This document shows, piece after piece, positions 42,479 through 49,453 of a DNA stretch of 49,453 bases (the stretch's first letter is position 1; each line of letters opens with the position of its first letter). The position numbers and the translations under genes were made by a program. The stretch is from Bacteroidales bacterium. GTDB taxonomy: Bacteria > Bacteroidota > Bacteroidia > Bacteroidales > UBA3824. The stretch lies in contig JAKSUC010000021.1 in assembly GCA_024413595.1 (NCBI GenBank), positions 1 to 49,453 of the forward strand, given 5' to 3'. The notes beneath the pieces are model-generated. The model saw nothing but the letters and a program-made list of their open reading frames with translations. It made no database searches and was not told where the DNA came from.

Positions 42479-44752
42479 TTATTTAATTATCTCAATTTTT
42501 ATATTGTTGGGATTTTCAATTTTATAATCCACAATTTTATGATTTTCCCATTTACACGAAACTGTGATATTTCCTCTTGCTTTTAATCCTTCAAAATATC
42601 CAGAACTCCATTCTTCGGGTATTGCTGGTAATAGTCTTATTATTCGTGTTCCATCTTCTTTAACTTGATGACTTTGTAACAACATTTCCATTAATCCTGC
42701 GCTTCCTCCAAAATTGCCATCTATTTGAAATGGAGGATGTGAACAAAATAAATTTGGAAATGTTCCTGCTCCTTCTCCTGAATATTTTATACTATTTTCT
42801 CCCTCTTTATTTTCTCCGTAATATGATTTTACAGGTGTTATTAAATTTTGAAATATTTTATAAGCATGATTTCCATCTAATAATCTTGCCCAAAAATTTA
42901 TTTTCCAAGCTCTTGACCATCCTGTTCCTCCATCTCCTCTTCGTAAAAGTGTTTGTTTTGATGCTTCATAAAGTTCTGGACTATTTATTGTTGTTCCTGG
43001 ATATAATCCAAATAAATGACTTACATGTCGATGTTGTAATTCTATTTCTTCGTAATCTTCCATCCATTCTTGTAAATAACCTTTTTCTGATATTTGCATT
43101 GGAGGTAATTTTTCAATTGTATTTTTCAATAATAGAGAATTTTCTTGATCTATATTTAATATTTCTGATGCTTTTATTACAACATTAAAAATTTCTTTGC
43201 ATATTTGAATATCCATTGTAGGTCCTGCACATACATTACACCTTTTCCCATTAAATAAATAGGCATTTTCTGGAGATGTACTTGGTCCTGTTATTAGATA
43301 TCCATTTTGTGGAAGTGTAAATAAATTTTGTTGAAGAAATTTTGCTGCTCCTTTTAATATTGGATAAACTCGTTTTAAATATTCTTTATCATTTGTAAAT
43401 TGATAATGTTCCCATAATTGAAGAGCAATCCAAGCACCTCCTGTAAAACTAGAGCCCCAAGTTGGATTTTCTGCTGGTGCTGAAAAATACCACGCATTTG
43501 CTAATACATGCCCTGTCCAACCTTCTGTTCCATAAAAATCTTTTGCTGTTTTTTCTCCTGATTTGGCTAATCTTTCTGTATATTTTGTTATTGGTTCGTT
43601 TAAATCTGATAAATTTCCTATTTCCATAGGCCAATGGTTCATTTCTACATTAATATTTAAATGATAGTCGCCATTCCAAGCAGTGTAGATTTTATCTGCC
43701 CAAATTCCTTGTAAATTTGGTGGTAATGTTGCATTAATGCTTGATGCTATTAATAAATATCTTCCGTATTGTAAATATAATGTTGCACTATCTACCATTT
43801 CTTGATTTTCATTGGTAGTTTTTCGCAACTCTAATTTTACTCTATCAAAATATTTTTTATGTTCGGTTATATGCTTTTGTTTTAATTCGTTATAATTTAA
43901 TTGTTGTGCTTGATTTATACATTTTTCAACTTCGTTTTCTATTTTTTTATAATCTGTAACGCTTTGATTTTCTATTATATCTTTGTAGTTAGTTGAAGCA
44001 CTAATATAAATTATGGTTTCAGTGTCTGATATTTTACTAATTTTTGCCTTACAAAAATATTTTACTCCTTCTTTTTCTTTGTTTCCACTATTTAAAGTCC
44101 CTTTTATAATTAGTGTTGTATCTGTATAATTTGTTTCAAAATTTTCGTCTCTAACAAAATTACATTTAATATCAATAGGAGTTTTGCTAGTTTTTATTTT
44201 TATAACAATTACATTATTGGGAATTGATACAAAATATTCACGTTGTAAAGAGTCATTATTTGTTTCTAACACAGATTTTTCTACTGCGTTTGACATGTTT
44301 AAAATCCTTTTATATTTATTGTTTTCTACTTTGATATTCATTTTTGAATAATCAATTTTAAATTGAGCCAAAGCTTGATAACAACCATATTGAGGATTAC
44401 AACCTCCATTACCTGAACAAATAAAATATTTTTGAGTTAATTCTTGTGCTTCTAAATATTTACCTTCAATTAGTTTTTGACGTATTTCTGATAAATGTTC
44501 AAGAGCTTCTTTATTACTAGGATCCCATTCAGAGCCCGACCACATTGTTTCTTCGTTTAAATAAATTGTTTCAATGTCGTATTTCCCGTCAGACATTGCA
44601 CCTAATCTTCCATTTCCTAGTGGAATACATTCTTCCCACATTTGAGCTGGTGAGTTAAAGGTTAGATATAAATCTTTGTCTAGATTTTTTTGACAACTTA
44701 TTAATAATGTTGTAGATAATAGAATACTAATTTTAAGAAATATATTTTGCAT
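42479..44752 (-). CDS. GH95 alpha-L-fucosidase, lipoprotein
   Basis: A 757-residue glycoside hydrolase family 95 enzyme (1,2-alpha-L-fucosidase type), predicted to be lipid-anchored (signal ending LISC, Cys20). The N-terminal beta domain opens WEECIPLGNGRLGAMSDGKYDIETIYLNEETMWSG. The catalytic (alpha/alpha)6 barrel contains GDYHLNINVEMNHWP (Asn366/Asn368), GPSTSPENAY (the general-acid-type Glu495) and FQIDGNFGGSAG (the Asp of the catalytic pair), matching the known GH95 catalytic set. It would remove terminal fucose from host or plant glycans. No SusC/SusD pair or other glycan-degradation genes are nearby, so it is a stand-alone gene, unlike typical polysaccharide utilisation loci. Confidence 0.92.
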   Translation of the reverse strand: MQNIFLKISILLSTTLLISCQKNLDKDLYLTFNSPAQMWEECIPLGNGRLGAMSDGKYDIETIYLNEETMWSGSEWDPSNKEALEHLSEIRQKLIEGKYLEAQELTQKYFICSGNGGCNPQYGCYQALAQFKIDYSKMNIKVENNKYKRILNMSNAVEKSVLETNNDSLQREYFVSIPNNVIVIKIKTSKTPIDIKCNFVRDENFETNYTDTTLIIKGTLNSGNKEKEGVKYFCKAKISKISDTETIIYISASTNYKDIIENQSVTDYKKIENEVEKCINQAQQLNYNELKQKHITEHKKYFDRVKLELRKTTNENQEMVDSATLYLQYGRYLLIASSINATLPPNLQGIWADKIYTAWNGDYHLNINVEMNHWPMEIGNLSDLNEPITKYTERLAKSGEKTAKDFYGTEGWTGHVLANAWYFSAPAENPTWGSSFTGGAWIALQLWEHYQFTNDKEYLKRVYPILKGAAKFLQQNLFTLPQNGYLITGPSTSPENAYLFNGKRCNVCAGPTMDIQICKEIFNVVIKASEILNIDQENSLLLKNTIEKLPPMQISEKGYLQEWMEDYEEIELQHRHVSHLFGLYPGTTINSPELYEASKQTLLRRGDGGTGWSRAWKINFWARLLDGNHAYKIFQNLITPVKSYYGENKEGENSIKYSGEGAGTFPNLFCSHPPFQIDGNFGGSAGLMEMLLQSHQVKEDGTRIIRLLPAIPEEWSSGYFEGLKARGNITVSCKWENHKIVDYKIENPNNIKIEIIK

Positions 44753-44850
44753 GGAATGTTGGGTTTTATTACGATTTTGTATTTTGCAAAATAAACTAAT
44801 TAAATTGTTATTTTATTAATTTAATAATTTTAAATTTCTATCCTAGATTT

Positions 44851-44883
44851 TTTGTATAATTAGTCTTATTTTCATTAATATTG
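44851..44883 (+). promoter_or_regulatory. possible promoter of folK
   Basis: TTTG (44851-44854), 21-base spacer, TAATATTG (44876-44883), one mismatch from TANNTTTG, 23 bases before folK. Confidence 0.35.
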
Positions 44884-44906
44884 CAAAATAATTTAAATGT
44901 AAAATC

Positions 44907-45392
44907 ATGTCAACAACTGCATATTTATTACTAGGTTCAAATATTGGTGATAGAGCCAATCAATTAAAAAAATCTATTGAAGGTTTAAATAATAACCATA
45001 TTATCGTTAAACGCCAATCTAATGTTTATGAAACACAAAGTTGGGGTTATGATGATGATGATTATTTAAATATGGTTGTTGAAGTTGAAACAGATTTACA
45101 ACCTCTTGATTTATTAATTGAATGTAATATAGTTGAAGCTTCGTTAGGAAGAGTTCGTTATGGTGGAGGATATGCTTCTCGACCAATTGATATTGACATT
45201 TTATATTATGGAAGCGAAATTGTGGATAAACCCAATTTAATTGTTCCACATCGTTTATTACAAGATCGTAAATTTGTTTTGTATCCTCTTTGCGATTTAA
45301 TTCCAAATTTTGTTCATCCTATTTTAAATAAAACTAACAAACAATTGTTGGATATTTGTAAAGATGAATGCAAGGTAAAATTATTTGAATAG
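44907..45392 (+). CDS. folK: 2-amino-4-hydroxy-6-hydroxymethyldihydropteridine pyrophosphokinase
   Basis: Transfers pyrophosphate from ATP to 6-hydroxymethyl-dihydropterin in folate synthesis. The 161 residues carry AYLLLGSNIGDRANQLKKSI (5-24), YETQSWGYDDDDYLNMVVEVETDLQP near 41-66 and RYGGGYASRPIDIDILYYG near 89-107, with the RxxDxD metal-binding core. It is monocistronic, ended by a terminator at 45415. Confidence 0.95.
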   Translation: MSTTAYLLLGSNIGDRANQLKKSIEGLNNNHIIVKRQSNVYETQSWGYDDDDYLNMVVEVETDLQPLDLLIECNIVEASLGRVRYGGGYASRPIDIDILYYGSEIVDKPNLIVPHRLLQDRKFVLYPLCDLIPNFVHPILNKTNKQLLDICKDECKVKLFE

Positions 45393-45414
45393 GAGAGAAG
45401 AGTATTAAAGAGAT

Positions 45415-45446
45415 AAAGGTTGAATTATAAAAATTCAACCTTTTTT
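45415..45446 (+). terminator. rho-independent terminator of folK
   Basis: AAAGGTTGAATT (45415-45426) and AATTCAACCTTT (45432-45443) are perfect complements around a 5-base loop and run into T residues. The A-run at the left end could also stop minus-strand transcripts of the next gene. Confidence 0.88.
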
Positions 45447-45449
45447 GTT

Positions 45450-46733
45450 TTAGTTTATCAATAACCATTTCCAAATAGGAATTATTTCTATTTGTTTGTT
45501 ATTTATTTCAATTGTTTTTTCTTCGTCGTATGTTATAATTTGAAGTTTTTTAATGTCTAAATATTTTGAGATAGATAATAGAGCACTTGTTTCTCTTTTA
45601 TATGTTTGATCAAGTTCGTTGCCAAGTTTATAACATACTTGAATTGCTGTATTCTCGTTAGGAATATAAAAATCTACTTCTATATTTTTGTTATAGTAAA
45701 ATATGTTATTTTCGTTATAATATCCATATTTTTTCCATAAATTTATTGCTACAATATTTTCTAAAAGCTTTGTATTTGTATCTAATGCGCTAACTGTTAA
45801 TAATCCATTGTCGCTAAAATATGTTTTGCATTTAGTAGTTTTTTCAACAACATTGTCATTGTAATTTTTTATTTGAAAAATCAAAAATGCTTCTTGCATA
45901 TATTTAAGATAAACAACAATAGTTTCACGCGTAATTTTTATTCCTGTTGATTTTATTATATTGCAAAGATGACTAAATGTAGATTGTTGCATTACACTAT
46001 CTGCCAATTTTCTTGTTAGTAGCAAAATATTATTAGCTTCTCTGATGTTGTTTCTTGTTATTATATCTCCTAATAATATTTTCTTTAGCAAAATATTTAG
46101 CCATTCTCTTTGATTACTTTTGTCAATATTTTCTGCAAAACCTCCATAAATGAAATAGTTATCAAATAAATTTCTAATTTTATTTAATAGATTAGTTGAA
46201 AATTTCCAATTTCTTGATAATTCTATTTTCTTAAATTTTAAATATTCATAAAAAGAAAACGGATAAATTTCACGAGGAATAAATCTTCCTCCTAAAGTAG
46301 TAGCAATTTCATTACTAAGCATTTTTGCATTGCTACCTGTTATATAAACTTGGTATTTTTGATCTGCAAGCCTTCGTGCAAATTTTTCCCATCCGTTAAT
46401 TATTTGAATTTCGTCAAGATATATTATTGGATTAAGTTCTGGAAATAATTCTCCGTATGCTGTCATTATTGTTTGAAAATCTGATATTGCAAATCCTTCT
46501 AAACGATCGTCTTCTAGATTTATATATAGAATTTCTTCTATTTGGTTTTCTTTGTTTTTGATACGTTCAGAAATATTTTGAAATATAGTGAAAGATTTTC
46601 CTGCACGACGTAAACCTACAAATACATAATTCGTGTTTTTATCTAATTGAATATCACGATAAATGTAGTTTATTTGAGGTATTTTCTTTTGATTTTCTAG
46701 TATTATATTTTTGATTATTTGCTTATCAATCAT
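45450..46733 (-). CDS. AAA+ ATPase with DUF4143 domain
   Basis: A 427-residue ATPase of the DUF4143 class. The N-terminal AAA module has Walker A GLRRAGKSF near 36-44, Walker B PIIYLDEIQ near 97-105, and YITGSNAKMLSNEIATTLGGR (sensor 1 region) near 130-150. The C-terminal DUF4143 (about 215-427) includes TRNNIREANNILLLTRKLA and YNKNIEVDFYIPN, the last reminiscent of a nuclease-like fold end. These ATPases are common, often patchily distributed, and of uncertain function. A TATATTTG element (46749-46756, minus) supports its own promoter. It has no operon partner. Confidence 0.9.
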   Translation of the reverse strand: MIDKQIIKNIILENQKKIPQINYIYRDIQLDKNTNYVFVGLRRAGKSFTIFQNISERIKNKENQIEEILYINLEDDRLEGFAISDFQTIMTAYGELFPELNPIIYLDEIQIINGWEKFARRLADQKYQVYITGSNAKMLSNEIATTLGGRFIPREIYPFSFYEYLKFKKIELSRNWKFSTNLLNKIRNLFDNYFIYGGFAENIDKSNQREWLNILLKKILLGDIITRNNIREANNILLLTRKLADSVMQQSTFSHLCNIIKSTGIKITRETIVVYLKYMQEAFLIFQIKNYNDNVVEKTTKCKTYFSDNGLLTVSALDTNTKLLENIVAINLWKKYGYYNENNIFYYNKNIEVDFYIPNENTAIQVCYKLGNELDQTYKRETSALLSISKYLDIKKLQIITYDEEKTIEINNKQIEIIPIWKWLLIN

Positions 46734-46774
46734 AATTTATTATTTTTGCAAATATACAAAATTTCTTTTTATAA

Positions 46775-46865
46775 AATGTAGTTTTTATTCAAAAATTGCA
46801 GTCTGTAAACTGTAATTTTGAGTTATAAACTGTTGGTTATAGAACGTAGTTTTGACTTGATGTTG
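46775..46865. repeat. degenerate short repeats upstream of the DUF4143 ATPase gene
   Basis: Within about 90 bases, variants of GTAGTTTTTATTC, CTGTAATTTTGAG, CTGTTGGTTATAG and CGTAGTTTTGACT recur with AAA between several copies. The match between copies is loose and the spacing uneven (about 15-33 bases). It could be a decayed tandem repeat or A/T-rich chance. There are no spacers of constant length, so it is not a CRISPR array. Confidence 0.25.
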
Positions 46866-46918
46866 TTTGAAAAATATAATTATCATAATTTTATTTCTTT
46901 GATAAATTTATTCTATAA

Positions 46919-47227
46919 CTAATTGATTAGATTTAATAATCTATCTCTAATTTCGATATATTTCTTTTTTAATTCTATATCGTTATATTTTTCACACAAA
47001 GATATTTCGTAATTTAATTGTTGAATAAATTTTTCTTTTGAAATGTTTTCAAAGTAATATTCTTCAAAACCTTCAATTTCTGTATCTTCAAAAAAATATT
47101 TGCCATCTTTTATTCCATAAATTATTGTTTCTAATGGACCAAAACATAAGTTTACAACTATTTTTTCTGTTCCATCTTTTATTGGTTCAGGCCCATTATG
47201 ATGCCATTTGTTGTGTATAAAACTCAT
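46919..47227 (-). CDS. small protein of unknown function
   Basis: I do not recognise this 102-residue protein. It starts MSFIHNKWHHNGPEPIKDGTEKIVVN, has a Phe/Glu/Tyr-rich middle (YFFEDTEIEGFEEYYFENISKEKF) and a charged, probably helical C-terminus (YEISLCEKYNDIELKKKYIEIRDRLLNL). There is no signal peptide or membrane segment. The coding potential is supported by length, an ATG start and biased amino-acid composition. No partner gene is obvious. It lies between the DUF4143 ATPase and a divergent ABC-F gene. Confidence 0.6.
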   Translation of the reverse strand: MSFIHNKWHHNGPEPIKDGTEKIVVNLCFGPLETIIYGIKDGKYFFEDTEIEGFEEYYFENISKEKFIQQLNYEISLCEKYNDIELKKKYIEIRDRLLNLIN

Positions 47228-47296
47228 GATAGTTACAAGTAGCTATATTTTAATATATTCTTATTCCTAATTTTTAATTCTTAATTCTTTTTTATT

Positions 47297-47304
47297 TACT
47301 TTTG
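47297..47304 (+). promoter_or_regulatory. -7 promoter element of the ABC-F gene
   Basis: TACTTTTG matches TANNTTTG and is 21 bases before the ATG at 47326. A -33 element is not seen. Confidence 0.4.
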
Positions 47305-47325
47305 CAAAAAAATAAAAAAGTTTAA

Positions 47326-49284
47326 ATGGTTTCTATTAATAACGTAACAGTTTCATTTTCTGGTACTGATTTATTTAATGATATTAGTTTTGTTATAAAT
47401 CCTAAAGACAGAATTGGTCTTACAGGAAAAAATGGTGCAGGTAAATCTACTCTTTTAAAAACTATAGTTGGTATTCAACCTATTGATAAAGGTAGTGTTA
47501 CAATTCCTAGCGATTGTACTATTGGATATTTGCCTCAACAAATGGATTTGCCTGATGGTAAAACTGTTATTGAAGAAGCTCTTACATGTTTTGAAGATGC
47601 TGTTAAACTAGAAGAAGAAATTTCAGAACTTAATAATCAAATTGCCAATCGTACTGATTACGAAAGCGATGAATATATGAAACTTATTCACCGTTTAACT
47701 GAATGTAGCGAACAACTTGATTTGATTGGAGGGTCTAAACGTGAAGCCGAAGCCGAAGTGGTTTTGAAAGGTTTAGGCTTTAAACAAGATGATTTTAAAC
47801 GTCAAACTGCTGAATTTAGTGGTGGATGGAAAATGAGAATTATTCTTGCTAAATGTATTCTTCGTAAACCTAAACTTTTTCTTTTAGACGAACCTACTAA
47901 CCACCTTGATATTGAGTCTATTACATGGTTAGAAGATTATTTAAAAGATTATCCTGGAGCTGTGGTTTTAATTTCTCACGATAGAGCTTTTCTTGACAAT
48001 GTTACTAAAAGAACTGTTGAAATTTCGCTCGGCAAAATTTATGATTATAATGCTCCTTACACTAAATATCTTGAACTTAGAAAAGAACGTCGTCAACAGC
48101 AAATTTCTGCTTACGAAAATCAACAAAAACTTATTCAAGATACTACAGATTTTATTGAACGTTTTAGATATAAACCAACAAAGAGCAATCAAGTTCAAAG
48201 TCGTATTAAAATGCTTGACAAAATTGAACGTATCGAAGTTGATTTAGAAGATAATAGTTCAATACATTTTAAATTTCCACCTGCTCCTCGTAGTGGTCAA
48301 GTGGTTGTTAAAGCTGATCATGTTACTAAAGCTTTTGGCGATAAAGTGATTTTAGAAGACGTAGACTTTGTTTTAGAACGTGGTGAAAAAATTGCTTTTG
48401 TAGGTCGCAATGGTGAAGGTAAAACAACTTTTAGCCGTTGTATTATTGGTCAATTGCCTTATGATGGTGATTTAAAGTTAGGTTATAATGTTTCTATTGG
48501 TTATTATGCTCAAAATCAAGATGAATTGTTAGACCTTAATAAAACTGTTTTTCAAACACTTGACGATATTGCTACAGGAGATATGCGAACAAAAGTGCGT
48601 GACATTTTAGGTGCATTTCTTTTTGGTGGCGAAGATATTGATAAAAAGGTAAAAGTGTTGAGTGGGGGAGAGCGTGCCCGTCTTGAAATGGCTAAACTGC
48701 TTTTTGAACCTTATAGCCTTCTTGTTTTAGACGAACCTACAAACCACCTTGATATTCGTAGTAAAGATATTTTGAAAAAAGCGCTTTTAGCTTATGACGG
48801 AACAATTATTCTTGTTTCTCACGACCGTGATTTCTTGAATGGATTGGCTGATACTGTTTATGAATTTAGAGACAAAAAAATTAAACAATATAAGGGTGAT
48901 ATAAACTATTTTCTTGAAAAGAAAAAACTTCAAAGCATGAAAGAATTTGAAGCTCAAAAAGTTCAAAAGCCTCAACTAAAAACTACTGAAATTGATAATA
49001 TTGAACCTGTTGTGGTTCAAGGTGGAAAAGAAGATTATCTTGCTAAAAAAGAAAAAGAAAAAAATTTACGTAAACTAAAATCTGCTGTTGAAAAATGTGA
49101 ACAACGAATTCAAATTTTAGAAACTCAATTACACGAAATTCAGAAAAAACTAGAATTGCCCGAAAATCAGACCGATATGCAACTTTTTGCTCAATACGAT
49201 AATATCAAAGCTGAATTAGAACAAGAAATGAACTATTGGGAAGAAGCTACTATCAAATTTGAAGAAGCTAATCAGAATAATTAA
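47326..49284 (+). CDS. ABC-F family ATPase
   Basis: A 652-residue cytoplasmic ABC-F protein with two ATPase domains and no membrane segments. The first domain has Walker A TGKNGAGKSTLL near 34-45, signature FSGGWKMRI near 165, and Walker B LFLLDEPTNHLD near 185-196. The linker (about 230-310) carries the P-site-tRNA interaction motif region. The second domain has Walker A GRNGEGKTTF near 363-372, signature LSGGERARLEMAKLL near 445-459 and Walker B LLVLDEPTNHLD near 468. A charged coiled-coil tail (about 560-650) resembles Uup. Members act on the ribosome in translation or antibiotic protection. Which subfamily is meant cannot be settled. It is closed by a terminator. Confidence 0.92.
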   Translation: MVSINNVTVSFSGTDLFNDISFVINPKDRIGLTGKNGAGKSTLLKTIVGIQPIDKGSVTIPSDCTIGYLPQQMDLPDGKTVIEEALTCFEDAVKLEEEISELNNQIANRTDYESDEYMKLIHRLTECSEQLDLIGGSKREAEAEVVLKGLGFKQDDFKRQTAEFSGGWKMRIILAKCILRKPKLFLLDEPTNHLDIESITWLEDYLKDYPGAVVLISHDRAFLDNVTKRTVEISLGKIYDYNAPYTKYLELRKERRQQQISAYENQQKLIQDTTDFIERFRYKPTKSNQVQSRIKMLDKIERIEVDLEDNSSIHFKFPPAPRSGQVVVKADHVTKAFGDKVILEDVDFVLERGEKIAFVGRNGEGKTTFSRCIIGQLPYDGDLKLGYNVSIGYYAQNQDELLDLNKTVFQTLDDIATGDMRTKVRDILGAFLFGGEDIDKKVKVLSGGERARLEMAKLLFEPYSLLVLDEPTNHLDIRSKDILKKALLAYDGTIILVSHDRDFLNGLADTVYEFRDKKIKQYKGDINYFLEKKKLQSMKEFEAQKVQKPQLKTTEIDNIEPVVVQGGKEDYLAKKEKEKNLRKLKSAVEKCEQRIQILETQLHEIQKKLELPENQTDMQLFAQYDNIKAELEQEMNYWEEATIKFEEANQNN

Positions 49285-49310
49285 AATTTGAATTTTTAAT
49301 TTATATAAAA

Positions 49311-49342
49311 AACGTTGAGCATTACTCAACGTTTTTTTTTGG
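49311..49342 (+). terminator. rho-independent terminator of the ABC-F gene
   Basis: AACGTTGAG (49311-49319) and CTCAACGTT (49325-49333) are perfect complements with a 5-base loop, followed by T residues to about 49340. The last 110 bases of the window hold no visible gene. Confidence 0.88.
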
Positions 49343-49453
49343 TATAAGAATATTTTTTTTATAAATATATTTGTATTATTTATTATAGTTAGTTTTTAAT
49401 TTTGTAAATATTGCATTATTATTTAATTATCTTTTTTTATATACTTCTTCATA

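Noticed and set aside
42730..43188. A 152-residue hydrophobic plus-strand frame opposite the fucosidase gene
   Set aside because: The GH95 motifs on the minus strand are conserved. The plus frame is a composition artefact.
45450..46733. Defence system built on the AAA ATPase
   Set aside because: DUF4143 ATPases are common and this one lacks any partner with a nuclease, toxin or membrane-effector domain.
46775..46865. Possible CRISPR array
   Set aside because: Repeat copies are too divergent and spacers are not of constant length. No cas gene is nearby.
49343..49453. Possible start of a gene at the right end
   Set aside because: The stretch is too short and A/T-rich, and no start with a domain is visible.

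Overview
The window looks like chromosomal DNA from a low-GC member of the Bacteroidetes, most likely order Bacteroidales. The evidence is: type IX secretion (T9SS) genes (porX, porW, a porY-like kinase, a protein with a T9SS-type C-terminal tail), gldA, the RprX/RprY pair, glutamine synthetase type III, the long form of IspG, a DUF2851 protein, and promoters of the Bacteroidetes type (TTTG, 19 bases, TANNTTTG). Three promoter sites match that pattern perfectly. No rRNA, tRNA, CRISPR array, transposase or phage gene was seen. The genus cannot be named from the sequence alone.

Layout. 1-2.2 kb: two glycosyltransferases, the first cut by the window edge, separated by a 27-bp-arm palindrome. 2.3-3.7 kb: proC and ribE. 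3.7-9.5 kb (minus strand): a PorY-like kinase, ilvE, gldA, an unrecognised 4-TM protein and a glycosyltransferase. 9.6-14.3 kb (plus): a tight surface-polysaccharide operon (GT2, GT4, GT4, Wzy-like polymerase) with 8-base gene overlaps. 14.3-18.7 kb (minus): yraN with a T9SS-cargo-like protein, then ispG and rlmI. 18.9-22.7 kb (minus): a TetR regulator, porX, tsaE and ald. 23.0-29.5 kb (plus, divergent): rprX, rprY, porW, a beta-propeller lipoprotein and a SPOR lipoprotein. 29.6-34.6 kb: a cyclase-like/HD fusion, a DUF2851 protein and glnA (GSIII). 35.0-37.4 kb: a large membrane sensor without an output domain. 37.5-41.3 kb: yceD, rpmF, fabH, accB and accC. 41.5-42.5 kb: bactofilin and two small AtpZ/AtpI-like membrane proteins, with the rest of the ATP synthase operon absent. 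42.5-49.3 kb: a GH95 alpha-L-fucosidase, folK, a DUF4143 ATPase, a small unknown protein and an ABC-F protein.

How it fits together. The strongest theme is the cell surface and its secretion machine. The T9SS regulator porX and the T9SS lipoprotein porW lie on opposite sides of one divergent control region at 22.7-23.0 kb, and porW follows the envelope-stress-type two-component pair rprXY. A PorY-like kinase, gldA and a possible T9SS cargo protein lie within 20 kb. The polysaccharide genes may supply surface glycan, possibly including the glycan to which T9SS cargo is attached, but that is inference.

The best candidates for undescribed biology are: an orphan minus-strand terminator in the 34.6-35.0 kb gap that implies an unannotated small RNA, with a similar element at 3.77 kb; the lipoprotein downstream of porW; a nucleotide-cyclase-like/HD fusion that lacks one metal ligand; the output-less Cache-HAMP-GAF-PAS sensor; and the 4-TM partner of gldA. 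I do not see a clearly novel multi-gene defence or mobile system.
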